From the NCBI GenBank assembly GCA_910579615.1, contig CAJTUA010000026.1, forward strand, positions 1 to 54,024: a DNA stretch of 54,024 bases. The letters run 5' to 3'. Below, piece by piece: positions 24,437-33,558 of this stretch; the first letter of the stretch is position 1, and each line of letters starts with the position of its first letter. The notes under the pieces are model-generated. The model saw only the letters and a program-made list of their open reading frames with translations. It did no database searches and was not told where the DNA came from. Origin of the DNA: an uncultured Lachnospiraceae bacterium (GTDB taxonomy: Bacteria; Bacillota; Clostridia; Lachnospirales; Lachnospiraceae). The translations under genes were made by a program, and so were the position numbers.

Positions 24437-25481
24437 TCACTTTTCCCGTCGTCTCACGCACCACAAGCCTCGTCCCCGTATACTGGATTTTCGGAATTTC
24501 TTTGCCCTCAATCAGCGCCACCACCGAGCATATCAGCGTCTCTCCGAATTTCCCGTAATCGTAATCCACACTCGTCAGCCTCGGCGTAACCAGTTCCGTG
24601 AGAAATGTATTGTCATAGCTGACCACCGAGATATCCCCCGGGATACCAAGACCATATTCCTTGATGCTCTCCATCACCCCGATTGCCGTCATCTCATTGA
24701 TTGCAATCACCGCGGTCGGCCGCTCGCCCGCCGCAAATATCGCATTCATCGCGCTGTATCCGGTCGGATGGTCATAATTCCCCTCCTGGCGGTAAACTGC
24801 ATCCGGAAGCTCTATGCCGCGCTCCTTAAGCTTTCTGTAGTACGCCGCCTCCTTTGCCGCGGTGGATATAACATCGGAAAAACCGCCGAGGAACGCAATC
24901 TTCTCATGCCCAAGTTCTTCCAGGTAATCCATGATAAGTTCCATCGACTGCGCCGCGTCTATCTGAACCTGATAGCATTCCGTGCCGTCGAGTTTCCCGG
25001 TCACCACCATCGGGATATTCTGTATCATGCGGTTTACATACTCCGCATAATCTTTGTTCGTGCGTTCCTCGTCAGCACGCCCGCCCATCTGGATAATGGC
25101 ATCCACGCGCTTCTCCGCCAGTTTTTCAAGCAATATCTTTTCCTGCTCCTTGTCGCAGTAGGAATTGCACAAAAGCACGGTGTAGCCGTACTGGCGTGCC
25201 GCCGCTTCGCACGCGACAAAAGCCTCGGAATAAAATGGGTTGCGGATATCCGCCACCATAATCCCGATGGTCTTGCTCCTTGTATCCACCAACCCCCGCG
25301 CCATCGCGTTCGGACGGAAATTATGTTTCTCAATAAGCTGTAAAATCCGGTCCCTCTTGTCCTTACGCACATTTGTGCTGTTCGTCAGTACGCGTGAAAC
25401 CGTAGCCGCCGACACGTTTGCTTCCTTTGCTATATCATATATTGTAACCGGCTTGCTTTCATTTCCCTTGTTGCCGTCCAT
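24429..25481 (-). CDS. LacI-family transcriptional regulator
   Basis: The start is the ATG of MDGNKGNESK, eight bases after AGGGA. The N-terminal HTH reads VTIYDIAKEANVSAATVSRVLTN, the standard LacI-family headpiece, followed by a hinge (RPNAMARGLV) and a periplasmic-binding-protein-like effector domain with the usual SKTIGIMVADIRNPFYSE strand. The C terminus (TRLVVRETTGKVKG) is complete. Four nearby sites fit a LacI-family operator and lie at the GH35 and SBP promoters, so this protein is the obvious local repressor of the carbohydrate locus. The inducer is probably a galactose-containing oligosaccharide, by inference from the enzymes. Confidence 0.93.
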   Translation of the reverse strand: MDGNKGNESKPVTIYDIAKEANVSAATVSRVLTNSTNVRKDKRDRILQLIEKHNFRPNAMARGLVDTRSKTIGIMVADIRNPFYSEAFVACEAAARQYGYTVLLCNSYCDKEQEKILLEKLAEKRVDAIIQMGGRADEERTNKDYAEYVNRMIQNIPMVVTGKLDGTECYQVQIDAAQSMELIMDYLEELGHEKIAFLGGFSDVISTAAKEAAYYRKLKERGIELPDAVYRQEGNYDHPTGYSAMNAIFAAGERPTAVIAINEMTAIGVMESIKEYGLGIPGDISVVSYDNTFLTELVTPRLTSVDYDYGKFGETLICSVVALIEGKEIPKIQYTGTRLVVRETTGKVKG

Positions 25482-25618
25482 CGTACTTTCCCTGCCTCCG
25501 TACAATTCTTACAGTTCTGTATCCATATACTGTATATTTTATTTGTCTTTTCAGGTGCTGTCAAGTACAAAAAACGGATTTTCAGGAAGATTGTAGTATA
25601 TTGGTATACCGGGATTCC

Positions 25619-26902
25619 TCAGGCTACACTTTTGGTTCTGACCATGACATCCAGCACAAAAAGGCCAAACTGCGCATAGCAGAGCATATCCCCGCCCAAC
25701 TTCCTTGCGGCTTCCTGCACGCTTGGCAGCCCGAAACCATGGTCATTCCCCTTCTTGTCTGTCGGGGGAAGCGTCCCCTTTTCCACATACTTATCCTCTT
25801 TGCAGCTGTTCTTGACCCGAATCAGCAGGTAATCTTTGTTATATTTTATCTGTACGGAAACCTCCCGTTTTTCCTCCTCCAGCTCTTTTAAGGCATCAAA
25901 TGCATTTTCCAGTCCGTTCGAGAGAATCTGGCACAGTTCCATGTAAGGCAGGGCTTCCTCCCCAATTCGGACATCAAAATGGCACGCTGCCCCAATTTCT
26001 TTAAATTTCTGGAAATACCGGACAAATACAGCATCAATATATGGGTTTACGCAAAATTGCCCTGTAAGGGTATCCATTTCTGTTTTCACATGTTCCAAAT
26101 ATTCCAATGCTTCCTCCTCCTTCCCGGCGGCAAGTAGCCCCGAAAGCATTATCGTATGTCCTTTCATATCGTGTTTCATTTTCCGGATGCGCTGCTGGCT
26201 CTCTAACTGTCCGGCCAGTGCAGCTTTTTGTTCCTGTAAAACACGCTCACTCTGCTGCTTCTGGTAAAGCAAAAATTGTCTGTAAAGCGCCGAAAAAATG
26301 GTCGCATAATTAAAAAACATCAAAACCAATACAAGAATGCAGGGAAAAACATCCTCCGGGCGCTCCACGATATTGCTGGGGTAATAAATCATTACCGCAA
26401 GCAGAATATAGTACAGCGCTGTCATTCCTGCAAAAACGCTCCAACCATCCTTAACGGAATCCTGCAGTTCCAGGTAAGGTTTGCGCAAATATCGGTATGT
26501 CAGGTATTCCATCAGCGGAAACGCCAACAGCCGGCTGATAAACATCAGGATATACTTTCCGCCGCCCAGCCATTCATCCAGTATAAGCGTGACTGCCACA
26601 ATCCATAAACAGGAAGTGTCCGCCAGGCAAAAGGTAAGTATAAAGCGTGCCTTCTTATCCGCAGAGAGCAGATAAAAAAGGATAAAGCTTGGAATGGTGC
26701 AGGTAAGCAAAAATGCCTTCCCCATCACGTCATAGCCAAATATCAATACCCCCACAGCATTTAAGAGCATCAGACCCCCCATGCTGCTCCCCGCAATCAG
26801 AAATGTTTTTTTCCTCGGATAACGCGACCGGAACAGCATAATGAAAAGGAGGAATACATGAAACATTACCCAAAAAGCAGATAATTTCCGGAACAATTCC
26901 AT
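25619..26902 (-). CDS. AgrC-type sensor histidine kinase (GHKL family)
   Basis: About six N-terminal membrane helices (to residue ~205) are followed by a coiled linker, a His-containing helix (RIRKMKHDMKGHTIMLSGLL near residue 240) and a GHKL ATPase domain with N-box LSNGLENAFDALKE and G-box DHGFGLPSVQEAARKLGG. This is the layout of quorum-sensing or peptide-sensing kinases that pair with LytTR regulators. It lies immediately behind a LytTR regulator gene. I chose the ATG at 26902; a TTG at 26911 closer to the GGAGG is also possible. No AgrB/AgrD genes are nearby, so the signal is unknown. Confidence 0.88.
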   Translation of the reverse strand: MELFRKLSAFWVMFHVFLLFIMLFRSRYPRKKTFLIAGSSMGGLMLLNAVGVLIFGYDVMGKAFLLTCTIPSFILFYLLSADKKARFILTFCLADTSCLWIVAVTLILDEWLGGGKYILMFISRLLAFPLMEYLTYRYLRKPYLELQDSVKDGWSVFAGMTALYYILLAVMIYYPSNIVERPEDVFPCILVLVLMFFNYATIFSALYRQFLLYQKQQSERVLQEQKAALAGQLESQQRIRKMKHDMKGHTIMLSGLLAAGKEEEALEYLEHVKTEMDTLTGQFCVNPYIDAVFVRYFQKFKEIGAACHFDVRIGEEALPYMELCQILSNGLENAFDALKELEEEKREVSVQIKYNKDYLLIRVKNSCKEDKYVEKGTLPPTDKKGNDHGFGLPSVQEAARKLGGDMLCYAQFGLFVLDVMVRTKSVA

Positions 26903-26907
26903 TTGTA

Positions 26908-27690
26908 TCAATCCACCTCCTCAAACAACACTTCCTGATACCGTCTTTTCACCTCTGCATAATACCGTCTGGATATCGGAATCCTGTGCCCTGCAACCAT
27001 CAGCTCACTGCCGTTTAAATTGTCAATCTGGTACATGTTGACAAGAAAACTCTGATGGCAGCGCAGGAACACATCCCCGCATACCCGCTGTGCAATTTCA
27101 TTGAGCTTCCCCTTGCATTCCTGCACGGTCGCATCCTTGCAGTAAATCGAAATCGTATGCTCCCTGCTGCTGATGTAGAGGATTCTGCTGTACGGGATGG
27201 TGCTCATCTGCCCTCCCCGCTTAAAACTAAGGCTCTGTTCCTTATCCCTCGCAAGGTTCCTTGCAACCCGGTCAAGGAGCGCCCTTATCTCATCCTCTTT
27301 CACAGGTTTTAAAAGATATTGGACCGCATAGAGGTCATACGCCTCCCGGTAAAATGCATTGCTTGTGGAAACAAAGCAGATTACCGCGTCCGCGTCCAAT
27401 GCCCGAAGACGTTTTGCCAAATTAATCCCGCAGCCAATATTCCCATCCATGGTACTTTTTGGGATGAAAGTCGCTGTTCCTAGTTTTTCCCGTATGGGAT
27501 TTTCGGCTGCAGTACCCCCGGGCGCATCCATAAGAATATCAAGCAAATACAGGTCGTACCGTGTATTTTTATATTCAATATCCGCAAGAAGGCCGTCCGG
27601 GTCAGAATATGTACTGACGCTCTGCCCGCCAAGCAGGGCTTTCAGATACAGCGCATCTTCCAGACAGTCATCGCAAATTGCAATTCGCAT
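26908..27690 (-). CDS. LytTR-family response regulator with an insertion in the receiver domain
   Basis: The start is the ATG of MRIAICDD, six bases after GGAGG. The receiver domain has the acidic pair D7/D8, phosphoacceptor D51 (LLDILMD) and a conserved Lys in LLKPVKEDEI. Between the phosphoacceptor loop and the next helix (GINLAKRLRALDAD) there are about 28 extra residues (PGGTAAENPIREKLGTATF and following) that normal receivers lack. The C-terminal LytTR DNA-binding domain follows (IPYSRILYISSREHTISIYC to RRYYAEVKRRYQEVL). Its gene ends where the kinase gene begins. Targets unknown. Confidence 0.9.
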   Translation of the reverse strand: MRIAICDDCLEDALYLKALLGGQSVSTYSDPDGLLADIEYKNTRYDLYLLDILMDAPGGTAAENPIREKLGTATFIPKSTMDGNIGCGINLAKRLRALDADAVICFVSTSNAFYREAYDLYAVQYLLKPVKEDEIRALLDRVARNLARDKEQSLSFKRGGQMSTIPYSRILYISSREHTISIYCKDATVQECKGKLNEIAQRVCGDVFLRCHQSFLVNMYQIDNLNGSELMVAGHRIPISRRYYAEVKRRYQEVLFEEVD

Positions 27691-27712
27691 AAGCATCCTC
27701 CTTTCTTGCGAT

Positions 27713-27838
27713 TCATTATACCATGTCCTTCGGACATGCTACCCTTCGGGGGATGCACACGATTCGCCACGGAAATTGTCCTCCTAACGTCGGACGGCGA
27801 ATCGGCGCTGGTATAATGCCTCCCGGTCATTATACCAT
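27713..27838. repeat. Short structured repeat element (possible MITE)
   Basis: TCATTATACCAT occurs at 27713-27724 and again at 27827-27838, and its inverse core TGGTATAATG lies at 27809-27818. Inside are GATTCGCC and its inverse GGCGAATC (near 27771 and 27796), plus small hairpins with TTCG loops. Terminal inverted repeats enclosing paired arms over about 105 bases are typical of a non-autonomous insertion or an extragenic palindromic repeat. Confidence 0.5.
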
Positions 27839-27877
27839 AAAACTTCTCGCATATATATGTAAATTTTGTGTCAATTT

Positions 27878-28435
27878 ATGTCGATTTTGAGCACACCATC
27901 CCAACCAAAGAGGCTAAAGACCACAATGCCAACTACTACCGTTGTTTTATTTTGCTTTGCTGCATTTTCAGTCGGAGGACAGCTGATTCCCAAAATAGTT
28001 ACAGGCGAAGAAATACCTTGGTATTTATTGCCGACAGGTATTGCTCCGCTTATCATGACTACTTTTTTTGAGGAATTTTTATTTCGTGGATTTGTGCAGA
28101 GCAAAGTAGAACAACAATTTGGCGGTCTGCCCGCTATTTTAGTTTCCGGGCTAATGTTTTCACTCTATCATTTGGGTTACCCGGGATTTCGTACTCTTGG
28201 GAATATTCTTCTATTATTGGGTGTGGGGCTTGGTTTTGCGATTGCATACAAGCTTTCAGGAAACAACTTAATTGTGTCCTATTTTGTAAATCTGCCAAAT
28301 GCTTTTGTAACTTATATGTTGAAATATAATCAATTTACAGTTATGAAATTCAGTTCTACCATAGCGGCAATTATCACATTGATTTTAATTATTCTTGCCG
28401 CATTAAAAATACACAGAAATGATTTGCGTGAATGA
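27878..28435 (+). CDS. CPBP-family intramembrane metalloprotease, probably 5'-truncated
   Basis: The conserved CPBP motifs are present: EEFLFRGF (EExxxR), LYHLGYPGF and a later NLPNAF block, with about five membrane helices. Only one helix precedes the EExxxR motif, whereas family members usually have two or more, and no good ribosome binding site precedes any start. The frame is open back to a TTG at 27866, the ATG used here is at 27878 and another lies at 27926. The gene begins just after the repeat element at 27713-27838, which suggests that its 5' part was lost on insertion or rearrangement. CPBP proteins serve in prenyl-protein processing or bacteriocin immunity; the role here is unknown. 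Confidence 0.65.
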   Translation: MSILSTPSQPKRLKTTMPTTTVVLFCFAAFSVGGQLIPKIVTGEEIPWYLLPTGIAPLIMTTFFEEFLFRGFVQSKVEQQFGGLPAILVSGLMFSLYHLGYPGFRTLGNILLLLGVGLGFAIAYKLSGNNLIVSYFVNLPNAFVTYMLKYNQFTVMKFSSTIAAIITLILIILAALKIHRNDLRE

Positions 28436-28714
28436 TGAAAGATAATCTATTGTCTTGTTTTCAATGCAACCAAAAACCATGCACCGCCCTATGCGGGAAA
28501 AAGAACCGGGAAATCAAATCCGCAGGAACAAATTGAACAACCGACAAAAAAACACGGAACCAATGTAAAATATAACCCCTTTCCAATATACGGCCGCAAT
28601 CCTTGCGCGAACATCCCTTATATTGCAGAAAGTCACATTTTACAACAGCTCCGTGTTCCCTTCATCTTCCGTCTTCCAAACCACTAAAACGCTTTTCCGC
28701 CCTTCACTGCTGCC

Positions 28715-29506
28715 TTACTTCACTTCCTCTAACACCTTGTGCAGCCCGGCAAACAACTCATCGTATTTCAGTCTCTTCCCCTCAAAACGTGTCACGCCCA
28801 CACGCAGCCCAAGTGCAATCTGCCTGCCCTCAAACGCAAAGCATTCCCCCTCGTGGGAGCGCAGCTTTTCCGCGATACCCTCCGCATACTCCCGGTTCTC
28901 GCTATCTGTCAGAAGCACAAATTCGTCGCCCCCGATGCGGAATACCACATCCTCCTCCCCCGCCGCGTCGCACATCCGGCGCATTGTTCCAAGCAGCGCC
29001 AAATCACCCGCCTTGTGGGAAATCTCATTGATTGAGGTCAGCGACCTCGTATCGCAGCAGACAAACCAACAATCCTTCCGCTTTACAAAAAGGTCGTATA
29101 ATTCACTGATATCAACGCGTTTTCTTCCATTCATATAACCGTCTCCTTTCATAACCGGCGTTAAAAGCCGTGGATAAAGCTCCGAAAACCGCCCGCTTTG
29201 GCGGAATTCGGACGGATTACAGTTCCACACGTTGCGGAATGCGCGCGTGAAGGATTCATTCGTGCTGTAGCCGTAGCACAGGGCAATCTCAAGAATCGGT
29301 AAATCCGGCTGTTCCTTTAACATGCGCGCCGCCTTCATCATCCGCCTGCGCACCAGATAATCATGCACCGAAATCCCGTTCACAAAGCGGAACAGCTTTT
29401 CCAATTTTGATTTTGAGCAATAACATGCCGCAGCGATATCCTCCGTGCGGATTTCATCACCGATATGGTATTCCACATATTCCAACGCATCTGCCAACAA
29501 ATTCAT
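28715..29506 (-). CDS. AraC-type HTH fused to a GGDEF domain
   Basis: The chosen start is MNLLADALEY with GGAG five bases upstream; the frame is open for another 357 bases but that part lacks protein character. Residues 1-105 form an AraC double HTH (EDIAAACYCSKSKLEKLFRF and LPILEIALCYGYSTNESFTRAF). After a linker comes a shortened GGDEF-like domain with RIGGDEFVLL and a preceding LTSINEISHKAGDLALLG that matches the fold's D/N..K..GD..L pattern. An AraC reader joined directly to a diguanylate-cyclase-like module is unusual. The GGDEF core is intact, but the domain is short, so activity is uncertain. Confidence 0.75.
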   Translation of the reverse strand: MNLLADALEYVEYHIGDEIRTEDIAAACYCSKSKLEKLFRFVNGISVHDYLVRRRMMKAARMLKEQPDLPILEIALCYGYSTNESFTRAFRNVWNCNPSEFRQSGRFSELYPRLLTPVMKGDGYMNGRKRVDISELYDLFVKRKDCWFVCCDTRSLTSINEISHKAGDLALLGTMRRMCDAAGEEDVVFRIGGDEFVLLTDSENREYAEGIAEKLRSHEGECFAFEGRQIALGLRVGVTRFEGKRLKYDELFAGLHKVLEEVK

Positions 29507-29866
29507 ATTCTCCAAGCCGGTTCCTCTTTCCCGTTTTGCCGCTCCCCCACGCTCCTGCATTTTCCAGATTTTCGTGCCCCTGCATTCCTGTGTTTTACGT
29601 GCAGCCACATTTTCGTATTTCCGTATCGTTTCATTTTCCTGCCCTCCTGCTTTCTGCCGCGAATACAAAAAACCGGATGCCAGTGTTTCATGAAAAGCTT
29701 TCCATCTGCCCCTATCATAGCACAAAAAAAGAAAAGGCGCTTGATATTTTGGGTAAATCAGGCACCTTCCCTTACAGTATGAAAGAAAACTCATTCCTGC
29801 GTTCTGCACGCCCCACAGAAAGCAGTTTTCAGACACACCCATGTTTTTTTCCATACAATACACGTT

Positions 29867-30586
29867 TCAGAGTTGAAATGTCTTGCTGTATCCTTTCGCT
29901 TCTCCCTCCCCGGTCTTTGTATCCGCTCCCGGTTCCCCCTCTTTTTTCTTTGCCGCAATGTAATCCGGAACCATATACGCTGCCACATACATTACCGCAC
30001 CCAGTACAAGTGCCCAGAATACATCCTGCACAGAATGCTGCTTCACAAAGACTGTGGACAGGCAAATCAGGGTTGAGAGCACAACCGAACCAATGCGGAT
30101 TCCTTTCTTTTGCCTGAGCGACGCACATTTGTTAATCCCGATGCATACCCCGATGGAATTAAAGCAATGGATGCTCGGACAGCAGTTAATTGCCCTGTCA
30201 TTCGCATAGATAAAACCTGTCAGGCGGGTCAGGATATTATCCCTTCCAATCGTTTCCATGTCCGGCCGGAAATCAATTCCGTTGGGCCAAACCGTGTAAG
30301 TGATGAGCGCAACCGTCATCCCGATAAACAAAAACCCAACCAACTGATAATATTCCCTGCGCTGTGCAAAAAAGAAAAAGTACGCAATGACAAGCAATAT
30401 GTACGGGAACCAAAGATAATACGGTATGATGAACCACTCACAAAATGGTATTTTATCATCCAGTGCCATATGTACCACCGTGTAATTATCCATCACCAGC
30501 TTGCCCAGAATCCCCCACCAGGTCAGATAAATGAACGCATATAAAAGCGTCCATGCATGGCTGTATTTCTTAAAAAAATCCTTCAT
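29867..30586 (-). CDS. PAP2-family membrane phosphatase
   Basis: The ATG start of MKDFFKKYSH follows GAGGAGGGG. The 239-residue protein has about six membrane helices and the PAP2 core motifs CPSIHCFNS (P-S-x-H) and VFVKQHSVQDV (H..D). The pattern resembles the inositol-phosphorylceramide-synthase-like branch of PAP2 enzymes. The substrate is probably a lipid phosphate or undecaprenyl-type diphosphate. It is encoded divergently from a phospholipase-D-like gene, so both may act on membrane lipids. Confidence 0.85.
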   Translation of the reverse strand: MKDFFKKYSHAWTLLYAFIYLTWWGILGKLVMDNYTVVHMALDDKIPFCEWFIIPYYLWFPYILLVIAYFFFFAQRREYYQLVGFLFIGMTVALITYTVWPNGIDFRPDMETIGRDNILTRLTGFIYANDRAINCCPSIHCFNSIGVCIGINKCASLRQKKGIRIGSVVLSTLICLSTVFVKQHSVQDVFWALVLGAVMYVAAYMVPDYIAAKKKEGEPGADTKTGEGEAKGYSKTFQL

Positions 30587-30889
30587 TGCCCCTCCTCTGC
30601 CGCACAAAAAGCTTCGCAGCCACTAAAATCCTTTTCCCTGGGCGGATTGCATATCATCCCTTCCGGAAAACAGCTCCTGCACAAATGATTCCGCATTTCA
30701 CAGGAAGCCCCGCAAGAACCACCCATTAAAAAAATATACCTTTGCATAATAAAATTCAACAAAATAAAGATGAATTTTACCGCAGAAAACAGTAAATTTT
30801 CATAAAGAATATATAAAATCATCGAAAAAGAGAAGCAACTGCCGGATTTTGCGCCAAACTGCCCAAGATTGTAATATAACATCCCGCTC
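30587..30889. other. Divergent intergenic region, AT-rich
   Basis: About 300 bases between the PAP2 gene and the PLD promoter. Apart from AT-rich promoter-like tracts I see no gene or RNA. Confidence 0.5.
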
Positions 30890-30918
30890 TTGCAGATTCC
30901 TATCATCTATGTTATGAT
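30890..30918 (+). promoter_or_regulatory. Promoter of the phospholipase-D-like gene
   Basis: TTGCAG (30890-30895), a 17-base spacer and TATGAT (30913-30918), placed 60 bases before the start codon. Confidence 0.6.
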
Positions 30919-30978
30919 TCACGAATAAACATATCCATGGAATTTCCATGAAAACAAAGCAATACCGGGAGGCATGAA

Positions 30979-33090
30979 ATGTCAGAAAAGAAACCAGACA
31001 ACAAATCCGAACATTTGAATTTGATATCCGATAAATCCACGCTCTTATCCATATGTGCAAACTTCGCCATCGTTCTTACCGCTATAATATGCGCGTGGAA
31101 TCTCGGACAGCAATACCCCCTGATGCGGGAATTCCTCATCCTGTTCCTGCTCTCGGAAGCCGCTTTCCCCTGCTATCTGCTCGTTTTGCATATAGCAGAT
31201 GGCAGCACAGAAAACAAAACGTACATGCGCGGGCATCTTTTCAACTGGCTTCGCGGAAAAAAACAGAAAAAACTCCTGGTCACGCGGGCTTTTTTCATTC
31301 TCGTGCTTATTCTCCTGCTCGGAAACCGCCCGGATTATTTTCAGGCAAATATTTTGATGTTGGCTGGCATTGTCATCATATTGGTGCTGCTCATCCTGCG
31401 GATAGCGGATATGTTCCATATGCAGAGGGAGAAAAGCCTGAAAAATCCGGTGTTTTTGAAGCGTTACGGCGACACCGTGGATAACTGCGCCCATTCCCAG
31501 AATGGCATATCCGGTTCCGGCAAACCGGAAAAAGGTGCTGCGCCTTCCACGGGTATCAAAAAGGGAGTTAAAACCCGCACCAAAATTGTCCTCGCTGTTG
31601 CTGCCTTCCTTCTTTACCTTATCCTCGGTGTGGTGATTTCCGGCTTCCGGCAGCCAGAAATCAGTGATGAGTACAAAGAAAATTTTCATGTGGAAGATTT
31701 TTATGGAGCGGCAGGGAACCGGGAGCAGACGGGCAATCCAAAGCCTGTGGAGGGGGGCTCCACCGCCGCCAACACTGGCAACACGGACCACCTCAACCCT
31801 GCGAATGGCATCTCCACTGCCACCGGAACCGACCGCGCCGTCATCCTCGAGGATAACAGCGAGGCGCTGATGGAACGCGTCCGTATGATACGCAACGCCA
31901 AAGAGCGCATCATCCTCTCCACCTTCGACTTCCGCGCTGACATCAGCGGAAAAGTGCTGCTCGCAGCATTGCTCGACGCAGCGGAACGGAACGTTTCGGT
32001 CAAGGTCGTTGTGGACGGTGTCAGCGGCTTGCTGCGCATGGAGCAGAACCCGTACTTTTTCGCGCTCTCCTCCCATCCGAACGCCGAAATCCGCATTTAC
32101 AACCGTGTCAACCCACTGCTTCCCTGGCGGCTGATGGGGCGGCTGCACGACAAGTACCTGATTGCGGACGAGACCGCCTACATCCTGGGCGGGCGCAATT
32201 CCTTCTCGTACTTCCTCGGCGAATGGCCGGGACATAAAAATTATGACAGGGATGTGTTGGTCTACAACGCAGGACAAAGCGCCTCAAGCTCGCTCTACCA
32301 GGTCGAAGCTTATTTTAACGAGATATGGAACCTCAAATACACAAGCGTTTTCCATAATTCCGAACGTACCGGGCAGCGCACCTGTGTCAAGCGCGCGGCG
32401 GCGGAGTTGAAGGAATTATACGCGCAGTACCTTTCCGATTACCCGCAGGCGGCGGCTCCTGCCGACTATGAGGCCATGACCTTTGCGACCGCCAAAATTA
32501 CGCTCCTTTCCAACCCGACCACAGTTTACGCCAAAGAGCCGACAGTTTTTTATGCGCTGACCGAGCTGATGAAGCAGGCAAAAAGCAGCGTCACCATCCA
32601 CACGCCGTACATTATCGCCAACGACCTGATGTACGATGCGTTCGCCGAAATTGCCGCCGCCGTGCCGGATGCCCGCATGATGACAAATTCCGTAGCAAAC
32701 AACGGAAACCCGTTCGGCGCAGGGGATTACCGGGCAAATTTTGCGAAAATCCATGCAACCGGGATTGGGCTGCTTGAGTACGAGGGCGGCGTTTCCTACC
32801 ACGGGAAAAGCATCGTGATGGATGACGACCTCTCGTTGGTCGGCTCATTCAACATGGATATGCGCAGCGTCTACCTCGACACGGAGCTGATGCTTGTCAT
32901 TGACAGCAAAGAAGTCAACGCACAGCTGCGCGGGCTGCTTGCGCGCTACGAGGATGAGTGCGCCATTGTGCAGGAGGACGGCACGAAAGTCTTCCCGGCA
33001 GGGGTAACCCCGCAGGAGGTTTCGTCGAAGAAGGAGTTTAATATGAAGGTATTGTATAATCTGTTAAAGTGGGCAAGGCGGCTTCTGTAA
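30979..33090 (+). CDS. Phospholipase D-like protein with membrane N terminus (cardiolipin synthase-like)
   Basis: Start ATG after CGGGAGG. The 703-residue protein has about five hydrophobic helices in the first ~215 residues, separated by charged loops, then a linker rich in Gly/Asn/Thr (~235-285). Two PLD modules follow with complete HxKx4D motifs: H390-K392-D397 (HDKYLIAD) and H608-K610-D615 (HGKSIVMD), each followed by the expected G-G/S-x-N (GGRN; GSFN). Two intact HKD motifs make a phosphatidyl transferase or hydrolase likely. It is longer than normal cardiolipin synthase (~480-510 residues) and the membrane part is atypical. Confidence 0.85.
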   Translation: MSEKKPDNKSEHLNLISDKSTLLSICANFAIVLTAIICAWNLGQQYPLMREFLILFLLSEAAFPCYLLVLHIADGSTENKTYMRGHLFNWLRGKKQKKLLVTRAFFILVLILLLGNRPDYFQANILMLAGIVIILVLLILRIADMFHMQREKSLKNPVFLKRYGDTVDNCAHSQNGISGSGKPEKGAAPSTGIKKGVKTRTKIVLAVAAFLLYLILGVVISGFRQPEISDEYKENFHVEDFYGAAGNREQTGNPKPVEGGSTAANTGNTDHLNPANGISTATGTDRAVILEDNSEALMERVRMIRNAKERIILSTFDFRADISGKVLLAALLDAAERNVSVKVVVDGVSGLLRMEQNPYFFALSSHPNAEIRIYNRVNPLLPWRLMGRLHDKYLIADETAYILGGRNSFSYFLGEWPGHKNYDRDVLVYNAGQSASSSLYQVEAYFNEIWNLKYTSVFHNSERTGQRTCVKRAAAELKELYAQYLSDYPQAAAPADYEAMTFATAKITLLSNPTTVYAKEPTVFYALTELMKQAKSSVTIHTPYIIANDLMYDAFAEIAAAVPDARMMTNSVANNGNPFGAGDYRANFAKIHATGIGLLEYEGGVSYHGKSIVMDDDLSLVGSFNMDMRSVYLDTELMLVIDSKEVNAQLRGLLARYEDECAIVQEDGTKVFPAGVTPQEVSSKKEFNMKVLYNLLKWARRLL

Positions 33091-33103
33091 GCCCCCTGCC
33101 CAT

Positions 33104-33430
33104 ATGTTGTCATACGATACATATGAAGTCAATTTGTATTGCATATGCAAAACCTCTAAAACAGCATCACAAAAAGGACATTTCAGTCACAGCACCGACC
33201 AAGACAGTGACCAAGAAACTGGTCAAGGCATAACTTCACTAAAACGTCTTCTTGCCGTTCCTGGCAACGATGTTCTGCCTGCTGCGGAGATTATGAAACG
33301 GCTCGGTCTTTCACACAAGCCAACATTCCGCAAAAACTATTTGAACCCGGCGTTGGCGCAGAATCTGATTGAACGGACAATTCCCGACAAGCCAAACAGC
33401 AAAAATCAAAAATACAGAAAAATTAAATAG
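33104..33430 (+). pseudogene. C-terminal remnant of a RecG-like/AlbA_2 ATP-binding protein
   Basis: The last ~60 residues (EIMKRLGLSHKPTFRKNYLN, then NLIERTIPDKPNSKNQKYR) match the winged-helix tail of the large AlbA_2-type ATP-binding proteins, which are annotated as RecG-related or Fic-associated. The preceding DQDSDQETGQ looks like a decayed copy of the repeated TDQV segments these proteins carry. No ribosome binding site fits and the AlbA_2/ATPase part is missing. I take it as a fragment left by a deletion. Confidence 0.7.
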
Positions 33431-33480
33431 GGGCATTCCCGCTTCGACCTTCCCTGTCTCCAAAGCGAAAATGCCCTTTC
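33431..33480 (+). terminator. Terminator-like hairpin
   Basis: GGGCATT and GCTT (33431-33444) pair with AAGC and AATGCCC (33463-33476), followed by TTTCT. It lies between the convergent remnant and the ABC exporter genes and may serve both strands. Confidence 0.65.
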
Positions 33481-33558
33481 TATCTTAAAACCTTTCAAAT
33501 CCCAAAAATCCTTCTGCCACAAAAGCCAGATTGCGCTTCTGCTCCTGTTCTCCCCTCC

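Noticed and set aside
27697..27838. Considered as a CRISPR-like or LytTR-operator array
   Set aside because: Only two direct copies and one inverted copy of a 10-12 base word. No regular spacers, and the words do not resemble LytTR sites.
29507..29863. In-frame N-terminal extension of the AraC-GGDEF protein
   Set aside because: Low-complexity charged sequence, and a promoter-like TATGAT lies within it. The ATG at 29506 has GGAG at proper distance.
30587..31139. Small minus-strand frames between PAP2 and PLD genes
   Set aside because: They overlap the PLD promoter and start, have no ribosome binding sites and show AT-driven composition.
31045..32277. 410-codon minus-strand frame within the PLD gene
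   Set aside because: The plus strand has two intact HKD motifs, membrane helices, a promoter and a ribosome binding site. The antisense frame has none of these.
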